From an uncultured Pseudomonadales bacterium (GTDB lineage Bacteria > Pseudomonadota > Gammaproteobacteria > Pseudomonadales > Azotimanducaceae), in assembly GCA_958296295.1 (NCBI GenBank), contig OY282460.1, forward strand, positions 310,001 to 374,000: a DNA stretch of 64,000 bases, given 5' to 3'. Below the pieces are notes generated by a model. It did no database searches. It was not told the DNA's origin and worked only from the letters and a program-made list of their open reading frames with translations. This document shows, in pieces, positions 52,427 through 61,174 of the stretch. The translations under genes were made by a program, and so were the position numbers. The stretch's first letter is position 1; every line of letters starts with the position of its first letter.

Positions 52427-53737
52427 TCAGACATTTGCTCGATTCAATGCGCGAAATCCTATGTCCCGGCGGTAGTAGACGCCCCGCCAGCGGATGCCCG
52501 CCGCCCGTTGGTAGGCGCGTTTGGCGGCCACGGCCAGGTCTTCGCCCATGCCCACCACGCAAAGCACGCGGCCGCCGCTGGTGACCACTTGGCCATCGCG
52601 GTCGACGGTGCCGGCGTGGAAGACCTTGGTGTCTGGAGTCTCGGCGGCCAGTCCGGTGATCACGTCGCCGCCGCGGTAGGCGCCCGGATAGCCGCCGGCG
52701 GCCAACACCACGCCGAGCGCCGGACGCGGGTCCCAATCCAGCTCCTCCGGCGGCAGGCGTCCCTGCGCCGCCGCCAGGCAAAGCGCCGCGAAATCCGAGC
52801 GCAGGCGCATCAGCACGGGTTGCGCCTCGGGGTCGCCGAAACGGCAGTTGAACTCCACCACCTGCACCGCGCCATCGGGCGCCACCATGAGGCCCGCGTA
52901 CAAGAAGCCTTGGTAGGCCGCGCCGTCGGCCGCCATGCCGTTCAGCACCGGGCGCACCACGGAGGCCATGACGCGGTCGTGAACGGCGCGGCTCACCACC
53001 GGCGCCGGGGAATAGGCGCCCATGCCGCCGGTGTTGGGGCCGCGGTCGCCTTCGTCGCGGGGTTTGTGGTCTTGCGCGGTGGCGAGCGGCACGGCGCGCC
53101 GCCCGTCGCAAACGCAGATGAAACTCGCCTCCTCGCCAACCAGGAAGTCCTCCACCACCACTTGGCGCCCCGCGGCGCCGAAGCGCTCGCCGGAGAGCAT
53201 GGCGCGCGCCGCGGCCTCGGCTTGCGCGGCGTCTTGGCGAACAACCACCACGCCCTTGCCGGCAGCCAGCCCGTCCGCCTTGACGACGATGGGCGCGCCG
53301 CGGGCGCGAATGTACCGCGTTGCCGCTTCGGCGTCGGTGAAGGTCTCGCTACGGGCGGTCGGAATGCCGTGGCGGGCCATGAACGCTTTGGCGAACGCCT
53401 TCGAGCCTTCCAGCCGGGCGGCGGCCTTGGACGGGCCGAAGCAAGGCAGCCCGCGCGCGTCGAAGTACTCCCGCACGCCGGCAACCAGCGGCGCTTCCGG
53501 GCCGACAACGGTGAGCGCTAGGGCCTCGTGCTTGGCGAAACGCGCCAGCGCCTCGAAATCGTCCACTGCCAGGTTGACGTTGCGCAATTTGCGTCCCGGG
53601 CCGGCCGCGGCCTTCGCTTCCAAGGCGGTGCCGGCGTTGCCGGGCGCGACGAACACGGCTTGGACCGTTGGCGACCGGGCCAAGGCCCAAGCGAGGGCGT
53701 GTTCGCGTCCGCCGCCCCCGACGACCATCATCTTCAT
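52427..53737 (-). CDS. purD: Phosphoribosylamine-glycine ligase
   Basis: The 436-residue GAR synthetase is full length: [52 protein letters not shown], the ATP-grasp segment [15 protein letters not shown], and [14 protein letters not shown]. It joins phosphoribosylamine and glycine with ATP in purine synthesis. The ATG overlaps the stop of the truncated purH gene by 4 bp, so the two remain translationally coupled. Confidence 0.97.
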   Translation of the reverse strand: MKMMVVGGGGREHALAWALARSPTVQAVFVAPGNAGTALEAKAAAGPGRKLRNVNLAVDDFEALARFAKHEALALTVVGPEAPLVAGVREYFDARGLPCFGPSKAAARLEGSKAFAKAFMARHGIPTARSETFTDAEAATRYIRARGAPIVVKADGLAAGKGVVVVRQDAAQAEAAARAMLSGERFGAAGRQVVVEDFLVGEEASFICVCDGRRAVPLATAQDHKPRDEGDRGPNTGGMGAYSPAPVVSRAVHDRVMASVVRPVLNGMAADGAAYQGFLYAGLMVAPDGAVQVVEFNCRFGDPEAQPVLMRLRSDFAALCLAAAQGRLPPEELDWDPRPALGVVLAAGGYPGAYRGGDVITGLAAETPDTKVFHAGTVDRDGQVVTSGGRVLCVVGMGEDLAVAAKRAYQRAAGIRWRGVYYRRDIGFRALNRANV

Positions 53738-54363
53738 TGTGGTCTGGCGCTCGTGCCGACGGGCGTCTCGTGAGGACAGACGCGGCGCAGATAGCTCGCG
53801 ATGGCGCCGTCGTAGGCGGCGGTGTGAGCAAACGCCTTCAACGCCAGCCGCAGCCGGAACGCCATGTCCGCTTCGCGGTTCGCCAATCGGTGCGCCACGT
53901 CGTCGTAATCTTGCGGATCCACCACCACCACCACGTCTTGGTGGTTTTTGGCGGCTGCGCGCAACATGGCCGGGCCGCCGATGTCGATGTTCTCCACGGC
54001 CTGTTCCAGCGTGCAGCCCGGTTGGGCCACGGTGCGGGCGAACGGGTACAGGTTGACGACCACCAGATCGATGCTGCGGATGCCGTGCGCGGCCATCACG
54101 TCGGCGTCCTGGCGCCGGCGGCCGAGAATGCCGCCGTGGATGCGCGGATGCAACGTCTTCACACGCCCGTCCATCATCTCGGGGAAGCCGGTCTCGGCGG
54201 CAACCTCGGTCGGGGTAAGGCCGGATTCGAGCAGTGCTCGTCGAGTGCCGCCCGTCGACAGGATTTCCACGCCAAAGCTGTCGAGCGCACGGGCGAAACC
54301 CGCCAAGCCGGATTTATCGGCGACGCTCAAGAGCGCCCGCTCGATGCTCGCAGAGTCTTTCAC
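53734..54363 (-). CDS. PurH N-terminal domain only (IMP cyclohydrolase / MGS-like domain)
   Basis: The 209-residue product matches only the first domain of bifunctional Pur[89 protein letters not shown]. It ends at [20 protein letters not shown] plus a short tail, just where the AICAR transformylase domain (about 300 residues) would begin. The first domain closes the IMP ring; AICAR formylation must then come from another gene. GTG start overlaps the DUF3426 gene stop by 4 bp; its stop overlaps purD. A clean domain loss or split enzyme is more likely than random decay. Confidence 0.9.
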   Translation of the reverse strand: MKDSASIERALLSVADKSGLAGFARALDSFGVEILSTGGTRRALLESGLTPTEVAAETGFPEMMDGRVKTLHPRIHGGILGRRRQDADVMAAHGIRSIDLVVVNLYPFARTVAQPGCTLEQAVENIDIGGPAMLRAAAKNHQDVVVVVDPQDYDDVAHRLANREADMAFRLRLALKAFAHTAAYDGAIASYLRRVCPHETPVGTSARPQ

Positions 54364-55382
54364 AACAGCAAGATGGCGTGGTGCGTTGCCTTGTGGCCGG
54401 GGTCCTTGAAGCGCAGCACCACGGTAGCGGACTGGTTCGGCGCCAAGCGCCGCGAGGGCCGCTCCGGGAGGTAGTCGCGCGGGCGCAAACGCTCCTCCCC
54501 CAGCACCTCGCCATCGGCCGTGGTGAACCGGGCCAAGAGGGTTGGAAACCGCTGCCCGTAAGCCGCGTTGTTGGCCAGCTCGGCGGTGACGACGATCGGT
54601 TCCGGGTACCCGAGTCGAGCGACGGAGTTGGTTGTGAAGGTCCAGGCGGAGAGGTCTTTCGGGGTGCGCACCCGGCAGCCGATCACGCCGCAGGCGCCTT
54701 CGTACAGCGGTCGCAGGTGTGCCTGCCGCGACCAATCCTCGAAGCGCATTCCAAAGATGCTCACCATGAGCGAAAACGCGAGGAAGACGACGATTCCCAA
54801 GAGCGCCGTGCGCCGCTTGCCGCCGTCATCTTCGGTGCGGCGCGGCCGCTTCGGCTTGTCGGCCTTGGGCCGCAGCCCGGCGCGAGCGCCTAATCGGATT
54901 GGCGGGCTGACGGGTGCCGGCGCTTCCGCGTCTGGCGTTTGTTCGGGCCGGGCCGCGTCCGGCGACGGCTCTTGTTCGGGCGGGGGCGCATCCGCAAGCG
55001 GCCGAGGTGCGGCATGCCAGTGTTCGGCCGGTTCCAGCGGGCCTTCCGCGATGCCGGGTACGGGCGCTGTCGGCTTCGGGAGCGGTTCCAGCGGGGCTCC
55101 CGGCGTGCCGGGCACCGACGCTGTGGGCTTGGGGATCGGTTCCAGCGGGGCTTCCGGTTTGCCAGGTGCCGACGCTGTCGGCTGCGGGAGCGGGACGGGC
55201 TCGGAGGGTTCTTGCGCGTCTGGCGGTTGCGGCTCTGGTGCTGGCGGTTGCGCCTCCTCCACGCGGCCATCGAACACGGTGAGGCAGGCGCCGCAACGCA
55301 CTTGCCCGCCCGCCACCTGCAACAGATCCGGGGCGAAACGAAAGCGTGTGCCGCACTTGGGGCAGCCACGCACGATCGGCAT
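54360..55382 (-). CDS. DUF3426 zinc-ribbon membrane protein
   Basis: A 340-residue protein with an N-terminal zinc ribbon ([15 protein letters not shown] ... [12 protein letters not shown]). A Pro-rich repeat region follows, encoded by three 54-bp units. Then come a basic patch, a membrane helix ([20 protein letters not shown]), and a C-terminal DUF3426 domain ([21 protein letters not shown], with a Cys pair). In gammaproteobacteria it usually follows prmA and precedes purH. Start is taken at the ATG just before the ribbon; ATG 55400 is an alternative. The stop overlaps purH by 4 bp. Confidence 0.85.
   Translation of the reverse strand: MPIVRGCPKCGTRFRFAPDLLQVAGGQVRCGACLTVFDGRVEEAQPPAPEPQPPDAQEPSEPVPLPQPTASAPGKPEAPLEPIPKPTASVPGTPGAPLEPLPKPTAPVPGIAEGPLEPAEHWHAAPRPLADAPPPEQEPSPDAARPEQTPDAEAPAPVSPPIRLGARAGLRPKADKPKRPRRTEDDGGKRRTALLGIVVFLAFSLMVSIFGMRFEDWSRQAHLRPLYEGACGVIGCRVRTPKDLSAWTFTTNSVARLGYPEPIVVTAELANNAAYGQRFPTLLARFTTADGEVLGEERLRPRDYLPERPSRRLAPNQSATVVLRFKDPGHKATHHAILLL
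55031..55192. repeat. Three tandem 54-bp units inside the DUF3426 gene
   Basis: Units start at 55031, 55085 and 55139, each with GTTCCAGCGG. They encode a Pro-rich 18-residue repeat ([21 protein letters not shown]) in the linker of the DUF3426 protein. Copy number variation between strains is likely. Confidence 0.8.
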
Positions 55383-55529
55383 CGCGTCGGCTTCAAGCAT
55401 CGGCGGGTTTGTTCCGGCTGACGGCGCGACCGGGGTGCCCGCGGGCCGGGGCGCACCGCGCGTCCATGGGCGCCACGATGGTCGGGAGCTTGAGTTGCCA
55501 GTTCGAGAAAGCGGCCACCACCACCCCAC

Positions 55530-55943
55530 TCAGACCAAGCGGAACAAAGCGGCACCGGTTTCCACCGGCTGACCGTTCCGCACCAGAACCTCCGCCACAG
55601 TCCCGGCGCGGTCGGCGGCGATCTTGTTCATCATCTTCATGCTCTCGATGATGCACAGCGTGGAACCCTCCGCCACTTCGTCGCCTACCGCGACGAATGG
55701 CCGCTCGCCGGGTGCCGGAGCTTGGTAAAACGTGCCGGACAACGGTGCCGCGACGATGTTGCCGCTGGCCCGGGGTGCCAGCGATTGCGGTGCCGCGTCC
55801 ACTTGCGGAGGGCTCTGCTCGGCCGTGGCGCGAACGATGCGAATACGCGTCTTGGTCTTGCCGGTCCCTTCGGCAATCTCCAGTTCGCGCAGGCCCGAAG
55901 CCTCGGCCAACGCGATGAGTTCCCTAATTTCGTCTAAGTCCAT
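55530..55943 (-). CDS. accB: Biotin carboxyl carrier protein of acetyl-CoA carboxylase
   Basis: The 137-residue AccB has MDLDEIRELIALAEASGLRELEI, the Pro/Ala-rich linker, the thumb-containing biotinyl domain (VAAPLSGTFYQAPAPGERPFV), and the biotinylation site CIIESMKMMNKI. Start is at the ATG of MDLDEI; ten residues upstream are not conserved. It lies 31 bp after aroQ. In the standard arrangement accC follows directly, but here the next gene is the DUF3426 one, so the biotin carboxylase partner must be encoded elsewhere (perhaps the fused carboxylase at 0-3.5 kb acts instead). Confidence 0.95.
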   Translation of the reverse strand: MDLDEIRELIALAEASGLRELEIAEGTGKTKTRIRIVRATAEQSPPQVDAAPQSLAPRASGNIVAAPLSGTFYQAPAPGERPFVAVGDEVAEGSTLCIIESMKMMNKIAADRAGTVAEVLVRNGQPVETGAALFRLV

Positions 55944-55974
55944 TGCGGCTCGCTTCCCAAGGGCCCTGCCCACG

Positions 55975-56436
55975 TCAGTCCGTTCGGTCGGCTTGGGTGC
56001 CGTCCACGCGCCGGATCGCTTCCGTCAAGGCGTACTCGTAGCCGCGCGCGCCAAGGCCGGTGATCACGCCTTCCGCCACATCCGAGAAAAAGGACTGGCG
56101 GCGGAAGGCTTCGCGGTCATGCACGTTGGAAAGATGCACTTCGATGAAGGGCACGCCGATGGCGAGCATCGCGTCGCGCAAGGCCACGCTCGTGTGCGTG
56201 AAGGCGGCGGGATTGAGCACGATGAAGGCGACGCCGTCGCGGCCGGCTTGCTGCACCGCAGCGACGAGCTCGTGCTCGGCGTTGCTCTGCAACGCGGCAA
56301 AGTCGTGCCCGGCGCGTTCCGCGAGCGCCCGCAATCGGGCGTTGATGGCGTCGAGCGTGTCCGCGCCGTAGTGTTCGGGTTCACGGCCCCCGAGCAGGTT
56401 CAGGTTCGGCCCGTGCAGCACCAGCAGTTTGGCCAC
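55975..56436 (-). CDS. aroQ: Type II 3-dehydroquinate dehydratase
   Basis: A 153-residue Aro[23 protein letters not shown], with catalytic Tyr in the EHYG loop, then [30 protein letters not shown], and [21 protein letters not shown]. It dehydrates 3-dehydroquinate in the shikimate pathway. GTG start at 56436 sits two bases after the stop of the DsbD-like gene, and accB follows. Confidence 0.95.
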   Translation of the reverse strand: MAKLLVLHGPNLNLLGGREPEHYGADTLDAINARLRALAERAGHDFAALQSNAEHELVAAVQQAGRDGVAFIVLNPAAFTHTSVALRDAMLAIGVPFIEVHLSNVHDREAFRRQSFFSDVAEGVITGLGARGYEYALTEAIRRVDGTQADRTD

Positions 56437-56438
56437 GG

Positions 56439-56972
56439 CTATCCGCTCTCGCCGCCGGCCGCCTTCGCCTCGCTTGGGCGGTCGGCGTTGGCTGGGCCCG
56501 GGCGCGGGTCGTCTTCGCGAGCGGCGGGCTCGCTGCGCCGATAGACGACGGTGCGTTCTTGCGCCGGATAACAAAAGCCGCTTGCGGCGCAGCCCTGGTA
56601 ACGGAACCGCGCCTTCAACAGTGCCGGCCGCTGCCGCAGCGGAACGGCGATTTCCACGCTGTCGTAATACACGTCCGTCGCGCCCAAAACCGGGTCCTCT
56701 ATCGGCCGCCCACGCGGCAATTCCGGTGCGCCCGAGGCGTCTTCGCACTCCACTTCCATCTGGCTGCGGTACAGGTAGTAGCCCTTCGGCATGTCCCAGT
56801 GCGCCACCAACCGGCCCTCCTGCAGGCGCGTCGTGAACACGAACGCTTGATCCACCGGCAGGAAATCCGCCTCGTTGCCGCGCAGAGGATCGCCGGCGGC
56901 ACAAAGCGCCGGCAACAGCATTAGAACGGCGCCGAGACGTCCGCCGAGGCCCAACCCGTGCATGGCGGGCAA
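56439..56972 (-). CDS. DsbD N-terminal (alpha) domain protein, lacking the membrane and C-terminal domains
   Basis: A 177-residue secreted protein with a signal peptide ([12 protein letters not shown]) and the DsbD alpha-domain: [36 protein letters not shown], and the redox pair in [18 protein letters not shown]. Full DsbD has about 570-600 residues, with eight membrane helices and a thioredoxin-like end; both are missing. It ends with a hydrophilic tail ([12 protein letters not shown]) and stops two bases before aroQ. The Cys pair is intact, so it could still work with a separate membrane partner. Confidence 0.85.
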   Translation of the reverse strand: MPAMHGLGLGGRLGAVLMLLPALCAAGDPLRGNEADFLPVDQAFVFTTRLQEGRLVAHWDMPKGYYLYRSQMEVECEDASGAPELPRGRPIEDPVLGATDVYYDSVEIAVPLRQRPALLKARFRYQGCAASGFCYPAQERTVVYRRSEPAAREDDPRPGPANADRPSEAKAAGGESG

Positions 56973-57015
56973 CCTACAACGTTAACCGCCGGCACGCAAG
57001 GCGCAGGTCGGCGCA

Positions 57016-58552
57016 GGGTGTGCGACGTTTTAGTGCGCGAGCCGTCAGGCGGCCATTGGCGGCGGTTTGCGCCGACGGCGCCAGAAGTCGTCGTACCGTT
57101 CGTCGCGGACGCACGAACGCAACGCCATGACGTCGTTCGCGCCGGCTCTGCTCCATCGCATGCCGGAACACTTCAAGCGCTCGCCGACCAGCGTGCGGCA
57201 GGAGCTCTCCACCATGCCCGAACCGATCAGCAGCCCCATCTCCCGGTACGCCGGGTAGCGCATCCGGCCGCGGTTGTTCTCGAAATAGCCGGCGCACTGG
57301 TCGGCCGTCTTGTCGCCGGCGTGCCGGCGCGGTTCCCGCAGCACATCGTCCACGCGCCCCTCGGAGAGCGCCGCGCAGACCTTCTCCGACCACGCCCGGC
57401 ACAGCTCCGTGCCGGCGCCGTAAACCGCGCGCCCCACTTCCCAGAGCCGCTCCTTCGCGTGCCGGATGTCCACTATGCAAACGGCGTTCGGGAACAGTTC
57501 CGCGGCGGCGTTCCAGATCCACTTCGCGCCGTCGGCGACGACCACCTGCCGCTTCGCCGCCGCGAACCCGAACCGCTCCGCGGCCCGCCAGAGCCGCCGC
57601 GCGAACGCCGACGGCTCCGCGTCCACGTCCCTCGACGCCGCGCTGTCGATCGCCGCCGTGTGCCGCGCCGAACCCGCGTCCCGCTCCGGCAGGCCGGTCC
57701 GCGGGTTCCGCCGCTCCGCCGTGTGGAACACCGCCACCTTCGCCTCCCGCGTCTTCGACGGCCGGCCGTCCTCCGCCGTCCCCGCGTCCCGCCGCACCAC
57801 CGGCACCCCCGTGCCGTCCGGGCTGCAGTACATCGTCTCCGCCGGCGCCTCGCCCAGCGCCGGCTCCGCCTCGCCCCACGCCGTGATCTCCCCCCGACCT
57901 GCTTCGCGGCCCGCTCCGTCCGCTTCGCCGTCGCCACGACGCCGGCCAGCCGGCCCAGGCGCGCCGCCGCCTTCCCGAAGCTCGTCTCCGACGCCAGCTC
58001 CGCCAGCGCCCACAGCACCGCCGGCGTTCCCCGCACGCCGGCCCGCCCCGCGATGCCCAGCTCCTCGTCCAGAACGTACCGCCCGCCCTTCGAGCACCCG
58101 CACGTCCAGTAGCCGCGCCGCAGCGTCGGAAGGCCGAGCAGCGACAGCGGCGCCGTCGAGCGCGTGCCGCGCCGGACCATCGCCGAGCCGCAAGCCCCGC
58201 ACGCCGGCGCCCCGGACTCCGCGTCCAGCGCCGACAGATTCTCCGAAACCCCCGCCGCCGCGCCGCCAAGCAGCGCGCCCCGCAGGTCCAGCCCGAACTC
58301 CCGGAACCCCCGCCCGCCGCCCAGAACCTCCCGGCAAAGCTCCCGGAACTCCGGCGACGACAACAGCAGCAGCCGCACCGCCGCCTCCAGAAAAGCCCAC
58401 GCCTTCTTGCGCTCCAGCGCGTCCTGCGCCAACATCTCTTCCGTCATCGCGATTCCCTTCGCTGCGGTTGTACATACCCTCAGCTTACTTGGGAATCGCG
58501 ATGACTCCCCAAACCCGCTCGCAGCCCCCGCGCACTAAAACGTCGCACACCC
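57016..58552 (-). mobile_element. ISKra4-type insertion sequence (1537 bp)
   Basis: A perfect 24-bp terminal inverted repeat bounds it (left begins GGGTGTGCGACGTTTTAGTG). A 9-bp duplication, GTCGGCGCA, lies at 57007-57015 and 58553-58561, as typical for the family. It inserted between the DsbD-like gene and the FN3 remnant. One transposase gene, with a frameshift, is inside. Confidence 0.92.
57045..58447 (-). CDS. ISKra4-family transposase, split by a -1-type frameshift at a G6 run
   Basis: The first frame begins at ATG 58447 (EEMLAQDALERKKAWAFLEA) and carries a zinc-binding CGACG ... YWTCGCSKGG and the helical SETSFGKAAARLGRLAGVV. At the G6 run complementary to 57890-57895 the reading must slip -1 (or one G must be added) to continue as GEITAWGEAEPALGE, TMYCSPDGTGVPVVRRDAG, VVADGAKWIWNAAAE, ENNRGRMRYPAYR and GSGMVESSCRTLVGERLK. 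The joined product is about 465 residues. The shift could be programmed or a mutation. Confidence 0.82.
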
Positions 58553-58654
58553 GTCGGCGCATCGGCGCATCTGATGGCCCTCCTCCCTAGGCCCATTGAA
58601 CGCAAAGAGCCGTCGATAGTCACAGAAAGAGCGATTTCATTGAAGTAGCAGAAC

Positions 58655-58882
58655 ATGACGCGGAACTACTACAGCGCTGCGGCGCTGGCGCTGGTCGTCT
58701 CGACCGGGCTGGCACACGCGCAGCCATCGGCGCCGGCGGCGCTGTCCGCGCAGCCCGGCAGCGCGCAAGCGGAGTTGACCTGGGCCGACCCCTCGAACAA
58801 CGCCATCACGCGCTCAATAGCGGTTCTGGTCAACCAAGATTATTGCCCCTCCTTGCTGACCAGCAGTAGAGGCGACCGATGA
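58655..58882 (+). pseudogene. Truncated secreted fibronectin type III protein
   Basis: A 75-codon frame: signal peptide (YYSAAALALVVSTGLAHA), then QPSAPAALSAQPGSAQAELT and WADPSNNAIT, the first strands of an FN3 domain. After that the sequence (RSIAVLVNQDYCPSLL) no longer fits and stops. It appears to be the head of a longer secreted protein whose remainder was replaced by the ATPase-nuclease region. It may still be translated. Confidence 0.5.
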
Positions 58883-58936
58883 AGTGGCGCTTGGTGGCCC
58901 CGGGTGTCGGCTGCTTCGCGTGCGTCATCGCGGTTC

Positions 58937-59452
58937 CTACTCACAGCCGGGCTGCACGTTGCGAGAGGTCGTCCAAGGTGCCCTGCCAACGGTGTTGTTG
59001 ACCTCAGCATGGCGATCAACGGCCCTAACCGCTTGGCGCAGCTTCATCTTCAATGTTGCAGGATCGATTATCTTTGGCCGAAGTTTGCTTGGCCTGTTAG
59101 GTTGTTCAAGATGCAGGGCCACCCGCCAGCGCTTGCTCAATGCTCTTCTGGCCGTCTTCCGTTCTGGATCGACTGCATTGGCTCGAGCAGCGGCCAATCC
59201 AGCCAGAGTGTCTCGCACCTTGGTCGCCACCTCTTCATGCAGTTCCGACGGCTTTGTACGTCCGTGGTGGCGGTAATCCTTGACTTCTATCAACCATGTA
59301 TAACGGTCGTTGATGCAGAGGAAATCAACAGCCTTGGAACCACCGGCGAGCCGACCGAACTGATTTCGGAAGAACGCCCACTTGTCATAGTGGCTAGCTT
59401 CGCAGCCTTCGTCGAACTCAAACTCCACGTCGCCTTCGCGCAGAGTAGTCAC
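58937..59452 (-). CDS. PD-(D/E)XK nuclease-like protein, partner of AAA ATPase
   Basis: A 171-residue protein without a named family that I can give. The core AVDFLCINDRYTWLIEVKDYR has the Asp43 ... Glu56-x-Lys58 pattern of PD-(D/E)XK nucleases, flanked by a helix (EVATKVRDTLAGLAAARANA). The N-terminal EGDVEFEFDEG is typical of small proteins that accompany AAA ATPases. The ATG overlaps the ATPase stop by 4 bp, so it is the second gene of a coupled pair. The C-terminal 50 residues are basic and may bind nucleic acid. Confidence 0.75.
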   Translation of the reverse strand: MTTLREGDVEFEFDEGCEASHYDKWAFFRNQFGRLAGGSKAVDFLCINDRYTWLIEVKDYRHHGRTKPSELHEEVATKVRDTLAGLAAARANAVDPERKTARRALSKRWRVALHLEQPNRPSKLRPKIIDPATLKMKLRQAVRAVDRHAEVNNTVGRAPWTTSRNVQPGCE

Positions 59453-60501
59453 GACATTTCCTCCATATCGAGATACCTGTCGGACTGTTCGAGGTCTTCA
59501 TCGAGCAGCACGAGGGGTTCTATCGTCAAGTCCCCTGCCTGCTGAACGGTAACGCCGGCATCGCCCTCTCTCGAAGGCTCGAAGGCGAAGAAACGGGAAT
59601 CCACACGAGAATGGCTCGTTGAAAGAAGAACCTCGAACTCACGGAGCAGAAATAGACTATGGGTAGCCACGAATACCTGTACACCCTGGGCGCACAATCC
59701 TAGGATTGCTCTCGCCGTGCTGCGAATCAGCTTGGGATTCAGGTTGGTCTCCGGTTCGTCCCAAAACAAGCACCCCTTGCCCACCAAGGCGCCCGTGGCA
59801 GTCAGGCGCGCCAGCATTGCCAACTTGCGGACGCCCTCGGCGACCAGTGGCATTTCCATCTTGCCTGTTCCGGTAGCTTGCAAGTAGAACCTGTCGTTGG
59901 CCGAATCGAGCACCACGCGGCCGCCCATGGCCTCTTCCAGCGGGCCTAGCAACAGCGCAGCCTTCTTTTCGCGCGGGCCTTTGACTGCCAAGGCACCGAG
60001 AAGCTGACAAGTGTCGCGCCACGTTTCGTCGAACTCCGTGTAGTGGTTGTCGTAGAGCGCGAGGAAACCGGGATAGATCGTCAGCAGCTCCCTCGTTGGG
60101 AGGAAGACCGGTGGCTGAATCCGGCATCCGTACGGCATCTGTTCCACCGCCACGGTCTCGCGGCTGTGCGTGGCAAAGCTAAACGCCACTCCATGTTGGC
60201 GGTCAATTTGGATTGCGACTTCGCAGCGCTGCCGCCCCCGTCGCCGCCGCACCAGCCTACCGAGCGACTCCGGGCGAATCACATCCACGAGTTTTTCCCC
60301 GATGCGGCGTTGCAGCCACGTCTTGGTCAGTCCCTGTTTGCGTCGCCCTCGCTCCGCGACCGTCCTCATCACCGCATAGGGCAACTTCATCAACAGCGTC
60401 TTGCCGGTTCCGTTCTCGCCGATGAAGACGTTGAGGCGCGGCGAAAATCTGACCTCCACATCGGCAAAGGCGGCATAGTTCTTGATCTCTAAGGACCTCA
60501 T
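59449..60501 (-). CDS. OLD/AAA_15-like SMC-type ATPase
   Basis: A 350-residue ATPase counted from ATG 60501: MRSLEIKNYAAFADVEVRFS, Walker A NVFIGENGTGKT (Lys34), then an insertion rich in Arg (VRRRRGRQR), the family Q-like region, an ABC-like motif near AEGVRKLAMLARL, Walker B GCLFWDEPETNLNP and H-loop VFVATHSLFLLRE. This belongs to the SMC/ABC-like ATPases used in OLD, PARIS and similar defence proteins. It lacks a C-terminal Toprim; the nuclease is supplied by the next gene. A GGAG site precedes ATG 60501; the ATG at 60588 has none. Confidence 0.85.
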   Translation of the reverse strand: MRSLEIKNYAAFADVEVRFSPRLNVFIGENGTGKTLLMKLPYAVMRTVAERGRRKQGLTKTWLQRRIGEKLVDVIRPESLGRLVRRRRGRQRCEVAIQIDRQHGVAFSFATHSRETVAVEQMPYGCRIQPPVFLPTRELLTIYPGFLALYDNHYTEFDETWRDTCQLLGALAVKGPREKKAALLLGPLEEAMGGRVVLDSANDRFYLQATGTGKMEMPLVAEGVRKLAMLARLTATGALVGKGCLFWDEPETNLNPKLIRSTARAILGLCAQGVQVFVATHSLFLLREFEVLLSTSHSRVDSRFFAFEPSREGDAGVTVQQAGDLTIEPLVLLDEDLEQSDRYLDMEEMS

Positions 60502-60651
60502 CTCGAAGTACTCCGAGCCAATGGCGGGCAGGCAGAAGATTATAGTCGGCACTGGTTGAGCAGGCGGAAGCTGTGGCGCGGTCGTCATCCACTTTGGCGA
60601 ACTTGGGAGCCTCTGCCGTGAAGCGCTCCCTCTCCCGCCTGCCGGCCTCCG

Positions 60652-60893
60652 TTAGCGCTCGCCCGCCGGCGAGTTCGCAATCGAACGGTTGGCTCGCCTG
60701 ATTGCATGGTGGCGTTCCACCGCCAGCGGGCCGAATCGCTCCTCGCTGCCGTCCGGCCAGCGCACACGAACGATGCGCGGCTCGTCGTTGATTGCCAAGC
60801 CGAACAGCAGTCGTGGATCGCGCGCAGAGGCGTAGCTGCCGTCAGTGCCGATGCGGCGCATGGTGCCTAGCACGCCTTCCAGCCACGCCACAC
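60652..60893 (-). pseudogene. C-terminal fragment of an ASPIC/UnbV (CRTAC1-like) protein
   Basis: The frame reads VGLGTMRR-like start, then TDGSYASARDPRLLFGLAIN, PRIVRVRWPDGSEERFGPLAVER, which matches the ASPIC/UnbV domain at the C-terminus of secreted FG-GAP proteins (usually >500 residues). Only this domain survives; its upstream portion is cut by the ISKra4 remnant. Confidence 0.6.
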
Positions 60894-60903
60894 CCGCCGC
60901 CTG

Positions 60904-61043
60904 TGCCGGCTGGCCGGCGTCGTGGCGACGGCGAGGACGATGTACCGCAGCCCGGACGGCACGGGGGTGTCGGTGGTGCGGCGGGACGCGGGGACGGGAG
61001 AGGACGGCCTGCCGTCGAAGACGCGGGAGGCGAAGGTGGCAGC
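60904..61043 (+). mobile_element. ISKra4 remnant with internal deletion
   Basis: On the plus strand the sequence codes LAGVVATA directly joined to RTMYRSPDGTGVSVVRRDAG and SKTREAKVA. The intact element at 57-58.5 kb has both segments, separated by about 40 codons. So this is a second, related copy that lost the middle part and both ends. It abuts the ASPIC/UnbV fragment. Confidence 0.75.
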
Positions 61044-61174
61044 CGGCACAACAGCCAATGCTCACGAATGCCTTATCATCGGAGACACCGGCCACCGAGC
61101 ACGCGCTGGAACAGAATGCGCCGGCCGCGTGCCGCTAAGCGCAGCCGCCTAAAGTCAAGCGGAGGACAAGACTT

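Noticed and set aside
54364..54735. N-terminal extension of the PurH-domain frame
   Set aside because: It overlaps the DUF3426 gene; the GTG at 54363 gives a 4-bp overlap and begins at the conserved PurH start.
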